This document shows, one piece after another, positions 1 through 8,449 of a DNA stretch of 63,468 nucleotides. The position numbers were made by a program, and so were the translations under genes. The stretch's first letter is position 1, and every line of letters begins with the position of its first letter. The notes beneath the pieces were generated by a model. It was not told the DNA's origin. It worked only from the letters and a program-made list of their open reading frames with translations, and ran no database searches. Source of the DNA: Bacteroidales bacterium (GTDB lineage Bacteria > Bacteroidota > Bacteroidia > Bacteroidales > Azobacteroidaceae); the NCBI GenBank assembly GCA_003851245.1, contig BHEP01000010.1, forward strand, positions 1-63,468. The letters are read 5' to 3'.

Positions 1-376
1 CAGGATCCCATCCAGCCGAAATAATCGCTACCGCCTTATTTTCTTTGGCTACTTTTGACAGCTCTCTTCTAAGAGCAACAATGCCCCCATGAATATCGTA
101 GCTGTCTACTGTATTGATGCCCATAGCCAAAATTTCTTTGGCAGTGGCTTCAATGGCGCGGGTAGGCGAACATAGAATAGCAACATCCACTTTTTCTAAG
201 TTTTTTATATTGTCTACAACCTTTAGGTGTGCTATTTCTGAGGGGACATTATTCACACTACGTCGTACTATACCAGCAATTTCAAAATCAGGAGAAGCCT
301 CCAGAGCTTCGATTACATATTTTCCGATATTTCCATATCCAACAATGGCGGCTCTTATTTTTTTCATTTTTTTCAT
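1..376 (-). CDS. ddh: meso-diaminopimelate dehydrogenase, N-terminal part (cut by window edge)
   Basis: The minus strand reads an N-terminal Rossmann segment, MKKMKKIRAAIVGYGNIGKY, followed by EALEASPDFEIAGIVRRS, DVAILCSPTRAIE, and NTVDSYDIHGGIVALR. This matches the NADPH-binding half of meso-diaminopimelate D-dehydrogenase, which reductively aminates tetrahydrodipicolinate to meso-DAP for lysine and peptidoglycan synthesis in the cytoplasm. GYGNIG is the nucleotide-binding glycine motif. About 125 codons are present; the rest lies beyond position 1. Two in-frame ATG codons (376 and 367) could be the start; the first is taken. A TACTTTTG box at 447-440 lies upstream on the same strand. The gene is divergent from exbB. 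Confidence 0.9.
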   Translation of the reverse strand, partial: MKKMKKIRAAIVGYGNIGKYVIEALEASPDFEIAGIVRRSVNNVPSEIAHLKVVDNIKNLEKVDVAILCSPTRAIEATAKEILAMGINTVDSYDIHGGIVALRRELSKVAKENKAVAIISAGWDP

Positions 377-439
377 TTTTTTATTAAAGTTGTAATTAAA
401 AGCATTTCGACAGGAGACGCTCTAAATACTAAGTACCCA

Positions 440-447
440 CAAAAGTA
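440..447 (-). promoter_or_regulatory. Bacteroidota-type -7 box upstream of ddh
   Basis: On the minus strand the sequence reads TACTTTTG, fitting TAnnTTTG, about 64 bases before the ddh start. No TTG is found at the ideal distance, so only the -7 element is supported. Confidence 0.5.
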
Positions 448-513
448 ATGCTTTTTACGTTTAGATGGGGTATGAAAGCAAAGATTTTTTTGATGATTTT
501 CTCATTTGATATT

Positions 514-543
514 TTGTATTCTTAATTCTTCTATTTACCTTTG
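514..543 (+). promoter_or_regulatory. promoter of the exbB operon (TTG-N19-TACCTTTG)
   Basis: TTG at 514-516 and TACCTTTG at 536-543 are separated by 19 bases, a full match to the Bacteroidota housekeeping promoter. The exbB ATG follows 24 bases after the box, so the leader should be short. Confidence 0.7.
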
Positions 544-566
544 ATTCGTATTTTAAAAAAATAATA

Positions 567-1352
567 ATGAATAAGGCTATTTGCATCCTGTTTTTTGTGT
601 GCTTGAGTTCAATTTTTTTTTCGGAGGTACTTTCTGCTCAAGAACCAGCCCTAGCAGACTCGGAGCCGACATTGGTAGAAGAGATGCCTAGTTCTATGGG
701 AGAGTTTTACCAGACAGTTAAGACCAAATTTATTGAGGGCTCAGTATTTTTTATGAGTGTTATATCCCTTACTTTGATTTTTGGATTGGCTTTTTCTGTG
801 GAGCGAATTATTTATTTGAATTTGTCGCAAATAAAAGCCTCACGATTTCTACAAAAAATTAATGGTGCCTTGCAAAAAGAAGACGTGGAAGCTGCAAAAG
901 ATATTGCTCGCAACACCAGAGGGCCCTTGGCCTCTATATCTTATCAGGCATTGATGCGTATAGATCAGGAAATAGATGCTATTGAAAAATCAATGATAGC
1001 CTATGGTGCTGTACAAATAGGTTTGCTAGAAAAAAACTTTTCGTGGATAACGCTTTTCATTTCCATGGCTCCATCTTTGGGATTTTTGGGAACAGTAGTG
1101 GGGATGATTCAAGCTTTCGATAAGATACAAATTCATGGAGAGATAAACCCAACAATTGTTGCAGGGGGCATGAAAGTAGCTCTTATAACCACCGTGGGAG
1201 GATTGATAGTAGCATTAATTCTGCAAGTGGTATATAATTATATACTTACAAAGGAAGAAAAAATAATTAATGAAATGGAAGATGCGTCAATCTCTCTTTT
1301 AGATTTAATTATTGCATATCAACTAAAGCAAAAAAATGAAATATGTTCGTAA
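567..1352 (+). CDS. exbB: MotA/TolQ/ExbB-family proton channel subunit
   Basis: This inner-membrane subunit forms, with ExbD, the proton-driven motor that energises TonB-dependent outer-membrane transporters. The 261 residues start with a probable signal peptide (about 1-24). Three membrane segments follow at about 60-84, 160-184 and 203-227. The family motif LGFLGTVVGM is at 171-180, and the last helix carries ITTVGGLIVA. A large cytoplasmic loop lies between helix 1 and helix 2, as in the family. The last codons overlap the start of the next gene by 10 bases, indicating translational coupling. The same fold occurs in TolQ; pairing with two ExbD-type genes and the abundance of SusC in the window favour an Exb role. 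No tonB is seen in this cluster. Confidence 0.88.
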   Translation: MNKAICILFFVCLSSIFFSEVLSAQEPALADSEPTLVEEMPSSMGEFYQTVKTKFIEGSVFFMSVISLTLIFGLAFSVERIIYLNLSQIKASRFLQKINGALQKEDVEAAKDIARNTRGPLASISYQALMRIDQEIDAIEKSMIAYGAVQIGLLEKNFSWITLFISMAPSLGFLGTVVGMIQAFDKIQIHGEINPTIVAGGMKVALITTVGGLIVALILQVVYNYILTKEEKIINEMEDASISLLDLIIAYQLKQKNEICS

Positions 1353-1969
1353 GGCAGCGAAGGAAAAAGAATACTGATATTCTTAAAATTAATTCAAGTT
1401 CGGCAGCAGACATCGCCTTTTTGTTGCTGATATTTTTTATACTTACCAGTTCCCTAGCCCCCGAAAAAGGACTTTTCAAACGATATACGGAAAATAATAC
1501 GGACAGCAGTAATGCAAACAAGCAAGACATAAAGCGGAGAAATATAATGCAATTGCAGATAGATAAAAACAATCATGTGTTTTGGAATGATACCCCAATT
1601 GCCATTGAAAGGCTTCGTATGGCTGCCGTAGAATTTATTGGTAATCCGGAGGACGACTCATCCCTGCCCGAAAAAATAAAAGAAGAGAACACCTTCCTAG
1701 GAGAGGTGACTTACACCAAAAAACACGTCATTTATTTGGCTGTTAGTGATAGTTCTAATTATGCGACTTATTTAAAAGTATTGAACGAACTTACGGCGGC
1801 TTATAGGGAGCAGCGAAATACTTATTCTGAAACCGTTTTGGGGAGTTCTTTTTTAAGCTTAGACAAGGAAAGGCAGGGCGAGATAAAAAAGATTTTTGCT
1901 CATAAAATAGTCGAAAAAGAAGAGCCTAAACAATTATTATCCGACATAGAAAGGATAAAAATGCCATGA
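1343..1969 (+). CDS. exbD: ExbD/TolR-family biopolymer transport protein (first copy)
   Basis: A 208-residue protein with a short basic cytoplasmic N-terminus, one membrane helix at about 22-39 and a periplasmic domain. The helix carries the conserved aspartate (D23 in SAADIAFLLLIFF) that takes part in proton movement in this family. The start lies inside the end of exbB (10-base overlap). The protein is longer than usual for ExbD (about 140-150 residues): the periplasmic part has extra material around residues 95-165. The last four bases (ATGA) overlap the second exbD. Two different ExbD-type proteins after one ExbB are common in Bacteroidota. The substrate is not determined by the sequence. 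Confidence 0.85.
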   Translation: MFVRQRRKKNTDILKINSSSAADIAFLLLIFFILTSSLAPEKGLFKRYTENNTDSSNANKQDIKRRNIMQLQIDKNNHVFWNDTPIAIERLRMAAVEFIGNPEDDSSLPEKIKEENTFLGEVTYTKKHVIYLAVSDSSNYATYLKVLNELTAAYREQRNTYSETVLGSSFLSLDKERQGEIKKIFAHKIVEKEEPKQLLSDIERIKMP

Positions 1970-2415
1970 GTAGATTTAGAAAAACATCGCCTCGGCAGGT
2001 GCCTTCTTTGAATACCTCATCCTTGCCAGACTTGATTTTTACGCTCTTGTTTTTCTTTGTGATTGTTTCAAATCTAAAGTCTCCCATCAAGCAGTTGCAC
2101 TTGAATATTCCCGAGGCTAGTGAAATTCAAAGTTTGGAAAACAATCATCTAGTGAACCATATATATATAGGCAAATTGATTGATGGCGATGATGGAAATA
2201 CGCATATTCAATTCAATGATGATTTAATAGACTTGGGCGACTTGAAAAAAAAAATGATTGAGGCAAAAAATCTCTTGGATACCGACTATCAAGAACGAAT
2301 GATTGTATCGCTTAAGATAGATAGGAATACACAAATGAGTGTAGTAAAGGATGTAAAGCAGGTTTTGCAAGAAATATCTGGTATTACCATTCATTATTCA
2401 GCAATAAAAAAATGA
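1966..2415 (+). CDS. exbD: ExbD/TolR-family biopolymer transport protein (second copy)
   Basis: A 149-residue single-pass inner-membrane protein of normal ExbD length. The helix spans about 21-37, with the conserved aspartate D22 in LPDLIFTLLFFF. The periplasmic domain ends near TIHYSAIKK. It starts with an ATGA overlap with the first exbD and lies four bases before the M20 hydrolase, so exbB, both exbD genes and the hydrolase are probably on one transcript. In many relatives tonB follows at this point; here it is absent, so the TonB partner must be encoded elsewhere. Confidence 0.85.
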   Translation: MSRFRKTSPRQVPSLNTSSLPDLIFTLLFFFVIVSNLKSPIKQLHLNIPEASEIQSLENNHLVNHIYIGKLIDGDDGNTHIQFNDDLIDLGDLKKKMIEAKNLLDTDYQERMIVSLKIDRNTQMSVVKDVKQVLQEISGITIHYSAIKK

Positions 2416-2418
2416 TCA

Positions 2419-3609
2419 ATGAAAGAAAAAATAAAATTATTGGTTGAACAAAACCATTTGCAGGTTGTGGCATTCTATGAGCACCTGCATGCGCATCCAG
2501 AATTGTCGTATAAGGAATATAAGACTTCGCAATATATTCAGAGGCAGTTAGCAAATATGGGCATTGTATTTAAAGCACCCATTGCAGGAACTGGTATTTT
2601 GGCATGGATAGAAGGCTGCAGCGAGCAGGGTCCAACACTTGCCCTACGAGCAGATATGGATGCCTTGGCTATAGAGGAAGAAAATGAGGTATCGTTTCGC
2701 TCTACAAACCCCCAAGTAATGCACGCCTGTGGCCACGATTCGCATGTAGCCTCCCTCTTGGGTGTAGCGCAGATTATGCTTGAGATGCGAGATTCTTGGT
2801 CAGGGCGCTTGCTATTGGTTTTTCAGCCAGGCGAAGAAAAGCATCCGGGAGGAGCGCGCTTGATGCTCGAAGATGGTGTTTTCGCACAATGGAAGCCTTC
2901 AATGATGATTGCCCAACATGCCTTTATAGATTATGGAGTAGGGGAGGTAGGTTTTGAGTCGGGAACAATTATGGCGGCAGCCGACGAGATACATTTAAAA
3001 ATCAAAGGCAATGGTGGACATGGAGCATTGCCGCACACTATAAACGATACTGTTTTGGCAGCCGCCCAATGTGTGGTTTCCATGCAGCAAATTGTTAGTA
3101 GGAGGAGTGATCCTTTTTCTCCTTCGGTACTTTCTTTTGGCAAATTTATTGCCCCTGGCGAGACCAATATTATTCCCAATGAGGTGCAGATAGCAGGAAG
3201 CCTGCGCACAATGAACGAAGACGAGCGCTTGCGACTAAGGGCAATGATTGTGGAGATAGCGGAATCTACAGCCAAAGCCCATGCCTGCGTCTGTGAAATA
3301 GAGGTTTACGATGGTTATCCCTGTGTAAACAACGATGAGGAACTAACAAATGCGGCAAAAAATATTGCGATAGAATATCTAGGAAAAGACAAGGTAAAAG
3401 GACTCTCAAAGCGAATGACTTCGGAAGATTTTGGTTTTTTTAGTCAGCAAATACCCTCTACTTTTTATCGCTTTGGAGTGCAGGGAAGGCATCTTTGTGA
3501 GGGTTTGCACACCCCACGCTTCTTGATAGATAGCGAGGCTTTAAAAACTTCGGTGGGAACAATGACTTACCTTGCCTATAAGTTGATGAGTAAGAATACA
3601 AGTCAATGA
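2419..3609 (+). CDS. M20-family amidohydrolase (N-acyl amino acid / hippurate hydrolase type)
   Basis: A 396-residue cytoplasmic metallohydrolase of the M20D subgroup, which cleaves amide bonds of N-acyl amino acids or related conjugates. Visible motifs are LRADMDAL (about 76-83), HACGHDSHV with likely metal ligands C104 and H106, FQPGEE with E139/E140, the inter-domain GHGALPH, and a final SEDFG followed by H-rich segments. The length is typical. No signal peptide is seen. It follows exbD by three bases. The substrate cannot be read from the sequence. Co-transcription with the motor genes may only reflect operon packing. Confidence 0.85.
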   Translation: MKEKIKLLVEQNHLQVVAFYEHLHAHPELSYKEYKTSQYIQRQLANMGIVFKAPIAGTGILAWIEGCSEQGPTLALRADMDALAIEEENEVSFRSTNPQVMHACGHDSHVASLLGVAQIMLEMRDSWSGRLLLVFQPGEEKHPGGARLMLEDGVFAQWKPSMMIAQHAFIDYGVGEVGFESGTIMAAADEIHLKIKGNGGHGALPHTINDTVLAAAQCVVSMQQIVSRRSDPFSPSVLSFGKFIAPGETNIIPNEVQIAGSLRTMNEDERLRLRAMIVEIAESTAKAHACVCEIEVYDGYPCVNNDEELTNAAKNIAIEYLGKDKVKGLSKRMTSEDFGFFSQQIPSTFYRFGVQGRHLCEGLHTPRFLIDSEALKTSVGTMTYLAYKLMSKNTSQ

Positions 3610-3666
3610 ATGGCAGTTTTTTTAAGAACAAACAACAATAATTAAATATAAAATACTAATCTTTAT

Positions 3667-4176
3667 ATGGGACATCATCAATTAGATCAGTTGGACGAAA
3701 AAATACTGAAAATGATCATCAATAATGCGCGTATAGCCTTTTTGGAAGTCGCGCGAGTTTGCAATGTTTCAGGAGCAGCAATCCATCAGCGCATACAAAA
3801 GCTCATAAATTTAGGAGTCATCAAGGGCTCAGAATATATTATTGATCATTCTAAGATAGGCTTTGAAACATCAGCTTACATGGGCTTGTTTCTTAAAGAT
3901 CCCGAGCAGTTTGAGACCGTGGTAGCAGCCTTGGAAGCCATGCCCGAGGTTGTAGAATGCCACTATACTACAGGTCAATACGACTTGTTTATTAGGATCT
4001 ATGCGCGCAATAATCAGCATTTGCTAGAGGTTATACACAAGAAACTCCAGCCCTTGGGCTTGTCAAGAACAGAAACGCTAATTTCTTTAAAAGAGGCTTT
4101 CCGCAGGCAAGTACCCATAGATTTTAATTTTTCAGACAGCGAAGATAGTCAAGACAGCGAAGATCCAGTAAAATAA
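3667..4176 (+). CDS. Lrp/AsnC-family transcriptional regulator
   Basis: A 169-residue regulator with an N-terminal winged helix-turn-helix (about 5-62, LDQLDEKILKMIINNARIAF...GAAIHQRIQKL) and a C-terminal RAM/AsnC ligand-binding domain (about 70-150). Members sense amino acids and regulate amino acid metabolism genes, often including themselves. The C-terminal tail is acidic and repetitive (SDSEDSQDSEDPVK), encoded by a 12-base repeat. A 13-base tandem repeat starts just after the stop. The effector amino acid is unknown; the adjacent M20 amidohydrolase is one possible target. Confidence 0.85.
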   Translation: MGHHQLDQLDEKILKMIINNARIAFLEVARVCNVSGAAIHQRIQKLINLGVIKGSEYIIDHSKIGFETSAYMGLFLKDPEQFETVVAALEAMPEVVECHYTTGQYDLFIRIYARNNQHLLEVIHKKLQPLGLSRTETLISLKEAFRRQVPIDFNFSDSEDSQDSEDPVK

Positions 4177-4180
4177 TCCG

Positions 4181-4257
4181 GCACAATAATCCAGCACAAT
4201 AATCAAGCACAATACTCAAGTACAATACTCCAGTACAATACTCAAGTACAATACGGG
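4181..4257 (+). repeat. 13-bp minisatellite between lrp and tRNA-Pro
   Basis: Five full copies and one partial copy of a 13-base unit, GCACAATAATCCA drifting to GTACAATACTCAA, run directly after the lrp stop codon. Drift is graded along the array, as in slipped-strand expansion. It lies upstream of the tRNA promoter. No function is evident. Confidence 0.8.
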
Positions 4258-4288
4258 AAATAAATAATAATAAATAAGCTAAAATAAA

Positions 4289-4319
4289 TTGTTTTATTAA
4301 AATTTATTCCTTACCTTTG
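4289..4319 (+). promoter_or_regulatory. promoter of tRNA-Pro (TTG-N20-TACCTTTG)
   Basis: TTG at 4289-4291 and TACCTTTG at 4312-4319 are 20 bases apart, a full match to the Bacteroidota consensus. The mature tRNA begins 13 bases after the box. Confidence 0.75.
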
Positions 4320-4332
4320 CATCCGAATTCAG

Positions 4333-4407
4333 CGGGGTGTAGCTCAGCCCGGTTAGAGTACTCGTCTGGGGGGCGAGTGGTCGGACGTTCGAATCGTCTC
4401 ACCCCGA
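4333..4407 (+). tRNA. tRNA-Pro, anticodon GGG
   Basis: The cloverleaf folds: acceptor CGGGGTG pairs with CACCCCG, D stem GCTC/GAGT, anticodon stem CTCGT/GCGAG with a 7-base loop CTGGGGG, giving anticodon GGG (reads CCC and CCT proline codons), and T stem GGACG/CGTCT around TTCGAAT. The discriminator base is A at 4407. CCA is not encoded. Length is 75 bases. Confidence 0.93.
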
Positions 4408-4413
4408 CTGCTG

Positions 4414-4448
4414 AAAAAAACAGGATACGTCAAAATATCCTGTTTTTT
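4414..4448 (+). terminator. intrinsic terminator of tRNA-Pro
   Basis: CAGGATA at 4421-4427 pairs perfectly with TATCCTG at 4436-4442 around an 8-base loop. It is flanked by an A tract before and six T after, so it may also stop transcription from the other side. Confidence 0.8.
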
Positions 4449-4595
4449 ACTTTTAAAATCGTTTTTAAAGAGATATGAATTTCTAAGAACAAAAGAATTT
4501 CTACAGACGATGTACTTTTTTATCTTTTTGTTCGTTAAAGTTAGTGAAATAAAAATTAAGTAAGTATTAGTTTTTTAATGTTTTAATTACACCCT

Positions 4596-5450
4596 ATGAA
4601 TTATAAATTTTTACTTCTCATCCTTGTCGTAGGCTTTTTGCAAGCCTGCCAGTCTGTTCCAAAAGATGTTGGGTATTTTCAAGATCTGGATTCCACAATG
4701 CAAGAGCATATTAATTCTATGGATTGTGAGCAGTATGAAGCAAGGATTAAAAGCAACGATAGGTTGCTTATCACGGTTTCTTCGCCTACTCTGAGTCAGG
4801 AAGTGGTGGCGCAATTTAACTTGCCCATGACATCTTTCCTGTCGCCAGGCGATGTGAGCGTTCAGACAAGCTCATCTATACAGACCTATTTAGTAGACAG
4901 AGATGGCTACATAAATTTTCCAGTAATAGGAAATATCAAGCTCGGCGAACTTAGCATTGCTGAGGCTAAGCAGAGTATGGCAGAAAAAATTTCAACACAT
5001 ATCAACAAGCCTATAATAAATTTAGAGATAATATCCTTTAAAGTTACTGTCATGGGCGAGGTCTTCAAGCCCGCCTCAATAGATGTAGCTAACGGTAGAA
5101 TTTCTATACTTGATGCCTTAGGAGAAGTTGGCGATTTGACCATTTATGGAAATCGAAAGAATGTTAAAATAATACGAGACAATAATGGAAAGAAAGAGTT
5201 TGCAAGCTTAGATTTGACCAGTTCTTCTATTTTTTCATCTCCTTATTTTTATTTACAGCAAAATGATGTGGTCATTGTTGAACCCAACAATACAAGAAAA
5301 AAAGAAAGTCGTTATGGAGAATCGGAAAGGTATAAGCTTTCGGTTTTTTCTACGGCTCTCTCTTCGGTATCGGTCATTGCCTCTACTATGATTGCTATCA
5401 TATCAATAAATAAAACTACAACTATAACTACAACTACAAACAAAGATTAA
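4596..5450 (+). CDS. Wza-type outer-membrane polysaccharide export lipoprotein
   Basis: A 284-residue lipoprotein: the signal peptide ends in LQAC with the lipidated cysteine at residue 18. It has a polysaccharide export domain (about 50-125) and an SLBB-type segment (about 145-215). A hydrophobic stretch near the C-terminus (about 250-272) fits the helix that spans the outer membrane in Wza, and the tail is Thr-rich. The family forms the octameric channel through which capsule or exopolysaccharide leaves the periplasm. It is the first of four genes (export channel, chain length regulator, flippase, polymerase). Confidence 0.87.
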   Translation: MNYKFLLLILVVGFLQACQSVPKDVGYFQDLDSTMQEHINSMDCEQYEARIKSNDRLLITVSSPTLSQEVVAQFNLPMTSFLSPGDVSVQTSSSIQTYLVDRDGYINFPVIGNIKLGELSIAEAKQSMAEKISTHINKPIINLEIISFKVTVMGEVFKPASIDVANGRISILDALGEVGDLTIYGNRKNVKIIRDNNGKKEFASLDLTSSSIFSSPYFYLQQNDVVIVEPNNTRKKESRYGESERYKLSVFSTALSSVSVIASTMIAIISINKTTTITTTTNKD

Positions 5451-5480
5451 AATCTAGGTAATAAAAAATTTCTATCGCTT

Positions 5481-7088
5481 ATGAATAAGGAAGTTAAAAA
5501 AAACGAGCTAGATTTAATGAATTTGCTTAGCAGCTGGCTCAAATATTGGTATATTTTTGTTGTATGTGCAGGCTTGAGTGTAGGCCTTGGGGTTTTATAT
5601 TTCAAGATAAAAATTCCAGAGCTAAATATATTATCTAAGGTGTCTATGCGCAGCGACGAATTGTCTGGCGGCGGCATCTCCCAATCCTCCATCATGAGCA
5701 GCTTGGGCCTAGGGCGTTCGGCAGGCTACAATGTAGAAGATGAGGCAAACAAGATGGCATCGCAAGGCAGCATAAAGGAGGTAGTTTCACAGCTCAATCT
5801 CCAAAACAAATATACCTTGATAGAGTATTTAGGCATTATAAAAACAGATTTTTATGAAACCTCCCCTATAAAAATATCTTACGAAGCCCAAATATCAGAT
5901 ACACTGAGTGCGTTTCTGTTTTTTACTTTGTCGGTAGAAAACGATAAAATAGGAATAAGCCTCAAAGCCAATAAAGACCAGATAGCACAGTACACAATAT
6001 CGTCTTTGCCCGGTAGCATACAAACCCCTTATGGACAATTTGCTTTTGATAAAACCGATTTTTATGCAGAGCAGGTAAAACCTTTTAAAATGCGCATACA
6101 GGTCAATAATATTGATTTCCAAGCGCAAGTAACTAGAAGTATTTTGCTGGTAGAGTTCGAGAAAAAAAGTTCAGCTCTTATAAATTTATCATATATTGAT
6201 ACCGATCCTGTGAGGGCAAAAGATATACTTAGGGTAAGCACCGAGATTGTTAATAAGGAATATGCCGAAGATAAGAGCTTGGTAGGCTCTAAAACACTAG
6301 CCTTTCTCAGCCAACGCATAGAAACCGTAAAGCAAGAATTGGATTTGGTAGACCAGGAAATAAAAGATTTTAAGACAACAAACAAACTCACCATATTGGA
6401 GGCCGATGCAACTGCATTTTTAGAGCAAAGTGCCAAATTGGGTGGGATGTCTTTAATAGCTCAAACGCAGGTGAAAATTTTTGAGGATGCCGATAAATTT
6501 ATCTCCGATCCAGCCAATGAATACGAGTTGATTCCCTATTTTATGACAGAATCGGATGCTGTTTCGGATGCTATCACCAGCTACAATGAGGAGTTGATGA
6601 GGAGGAAGCGCCTACAAAATTCTGCCAATAACAACACTACCTCCGACAATTCCTTGCTTGCTGAATACGACAAACAGCTGCAAGAGGCAAGAAAAAACGT
6701 TCTAAAAACACTGAAAAATATAAAGTATGGATTGCAAATTACAGCCAAAGATCTGCAGCGCAAAGACGATGAATTTACTGCACGCATAGTATCAGTTCCT
6801 AGCATTGAAGAGGGATATGTGGCACTCCAAAGGAAGCAGAAAGTTGCTCAAACTATCTATATTTTTCTCTTAGAAAAACGTGAAGAGTCGGAAGTAAAGG
6901 CGGTGGCTGTGATGCCTCGATTGAAGGTGATTGATGCACCCTATGCCTTGGCAAATCCAGTATCTCCAGGTATAATGAAAGTTGTATTGATTGCAATATC
7001 TCTAGGAGGTATACTCCTTCCTCTTTCCATTATTTATTCGCTCCCTTTTTTACAGAGAGTATTTAGGAGGAAAAGGCATGATAAATAA
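5481..7088 (+). CDS. Wzz/GumC-type polysaccharide chain-length determinant
   Basis: A 535-residue inner-membrane protein with one helix near the N-terminus (about 21-42, YWYIFVVCAGLSVGLGVLYF) and one near the C-terminus (about 503-523). The long periplasmic part between them is rich in predicted coiled coil (about 255-310 and 365-430). This is the polysaccharide co-polymerase architecture that works with a Wza channel and a Wzy polymerase. It ends shortly after the second helix in a basic tail (RRKRHDK), so it lacks the fused cytoplasmic tyrosine kinase of Wzc. It overlaps the flippase start by 11 bases. Confidence 0.87.
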   Translation: MNKEVKKNELDLMNLLSSWLKYWYIFVVCAGLSVGLGVLYFKIKIPELNILSKVSMRSDELSGGGISQSSIMSSLGLGRSAGYNVEDEANKMASQGSIKEVVSQLNLQNKYTLIEYLGIIKTDFYETSPIKISYEAQISDTLSAFLFFTLSVENDKIGISLKANKDQIAQYTISSLPGSIQTPYGQFAFDKTDFYAEQVKPFKMRIQVNNIDFQAQVTRSILLVEFEKKSSALINLSYIDTDPVRAKDILRVSTEIVNKEYAEDKSLVGSKTLAFLSQRIETVKQELDLVDQEIKDFKTTNKLTILEADATAFLEQSAKLGGMSLIAQTQVKIFEDADKFISDPANEYELIPYFMTESDAVSDAITSYNEELMRRKRLQNSANNNTTSDNSLLAEYDKQLQEARKNVLKTLKNIKYGLQITAKDLQRKDDEFTARIVSVPSIEEGYVALQRKQKVAQTIYIFLLEKREESEVKAVAVMPRLKVIDAPYALANPVSPGIMKVVLIAISLGGILLPLSIIYSLPFLQRVFRRKRHDK

Positions 7089-8442
7089 GGCTAAGGTCTT
7101 ACTCTACAATTATTTTACCAAGGGACATGAGCGTACAATATTGGCAAAAAAAAATATTCTCGCCTCCTTTGCTATAAAAGTGGTGACTATTTTGTGCACT
7201 TTCTTGTCCTATCCAATGACTGTCGATTACCTCAATCCCACTCGCAGTGGTATATGGCTTACCTTATCGTCAGTTATTTCTTGGATTGTTTTTTTTGATA
7301 TTGGAATTGGTAATGGTCTAAAAAATAAATTTGCAGAAGCTAAGGCAAAAGGCAACTGGATAAGAGCAAAAAAACTTGTAAGCTCGACTTATGCTATCTT
7401 TGGTGTAATTGTGCTGCTTATAAGTTTGATTTTTACGGTGCTAAACACACAGCTCGACTGGGCGTGGGTCTTGAATGTGACTCCAGAATACGCCACCGAA
7501 TTAAAAGAATTGGTATGGATTACCTTTGTAAGTTTTTGCATGCTTTTTTTGTTGCGATTGATTACCAGCATAGTTACAGCCGATCAGAAAGTGGCACTGG
7601 CATCTTTTATAGACATGCTTTCGCAGGTTTTTTGCTTGGCAGCAGTCTTCTTCTTATTAAAAATGGATGGCGAAGGATCTCTTATAAAATTTGCCTGGTT
7701 TATGGGACTTATTCCCGTGGTGGTATATCTGCTGGCAAGTATAATTCTCTTCCGAACGAGATATAAAAATGTACGGCCCTCATTTCAAAGCATAGAGTTG
7801 CCACTGTGTAAAGAGATGTTTAATTTGGGATCAAAATTTTTTGTTGCGGGCATCTCAGCATTGATCATGTTTCAGACCACTAATGTTTTAATTTCTAAGA
7901 TCACCAGCCCTCAGGAAGTTGTTGTATACACCACAGCATTAAAGATATTTATTTTAGGGTATAATCTATTGGGTATTATTATACTCCCCTATTGGTCAGC
8001 ATTTTCTGATGCCTACGCATTGAAAGATTTTTCGTGGATGAGGCAGACGATGAAAAAATTGCTGCTTATTTTTATTGTATTTGTTTTTTGTCAGCTATTT
8101 ATTTTGTTTATTTCAGACTGGATATATTCTTTTTGGATGAAAGATTTGATAAAAATACCCTACAGCATGTCGGTAAGTGTTTGCATATATTCCTGCATGC
8201 TTGCATGGATATTGATATGCTTCAACCCCTTGAATGGTATTGGCAAAATGCAATTGCAGCTTTACAGTTCTATTTTTGAAATTGTGTTGATGATACCCTT
8301 AGCAATTTTTATGGGTTTACAATTTGGGGCAATAGGCATTGTTTTATCTCCCGTACTCATTTGTTTGCCTCGTATGATATGGGGGCCTATACAATTGCGA
8401 AAGATTTTGAATCAGACGGCACAAGGAATTTGGAATAAATAA
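7078..8442 (+). CDS. Wzx-type polysaccharide flippase (MATE/MOP superfamily)
   Basis: A 454-residue polytopic inner-membrane protein with about 12 hydrophobic segments. The early motif SYPMTVDYLNPTRSGIWLTL resembles MOP-family lipid-linked oligosaccharide flippases and O-antigen transporters. It should move undecaprenyl-linked repeat units to the periplasmic face for the Wzy polymerase. The start overlaps the end of wzz by 11 bases, and the next gene begins seven bases after the stop. No glycosyltransferase lies nearby to build the repeat unit. Confidence 0.85.
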   Translation: MINKAKVLLYNYFTKGHERTILAKKNILASFAIKVVTILCTFLSYPMTVDYLNPTRSGIWLTLSSVISWIVFFDIGIGNGLKNKFAEAKAKGNWIRAKKLVSSTYAIFGVIVLLISLIFTVLNTQLDWAWVLNVTPEYATELKELVWITFVSFCMLFLLRLITSIVTADQKVALASFIDMLSQVFCLAAVFFLLKMDGEGSLIKFAWFMGLIPVVVYLLASIILFRTRYKNVRPSFQSIELPLCKEMFNLGSKFFVAGISALIMFQTTNVLISKITSPQEVVVYTTALKIFILGYNLLGIIILPYWSAFSDAYALKDFSWMRQTMKKLLLIFIVFVFCQLFILFISDWIYSFWMKDLIKIPYSMSVSVCIYSCMLAWILICFNPLNGIGKMQLQLYSSIFEIVLMIPLAIFMGLQFGAIGIVLSPVLICLPRMIWGPIQLRKILNQTAQGIWNK

Positions 8443-8449
8443 TACAAGC

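Noticed and set aside
4181..4257. CRISPR array
   Set aside because: The 13-base units have no unique spacers and no cas genes are near; it is a plain tandem repeat.
4381..4407. tRNA-Pro 3' end as an attachment site of an integrated element
   Set aside because: I saw no second copy of the tRNA 3' end in the window and no integrase gene; the adjacent polysaccharide operon does not look like an integrated island.
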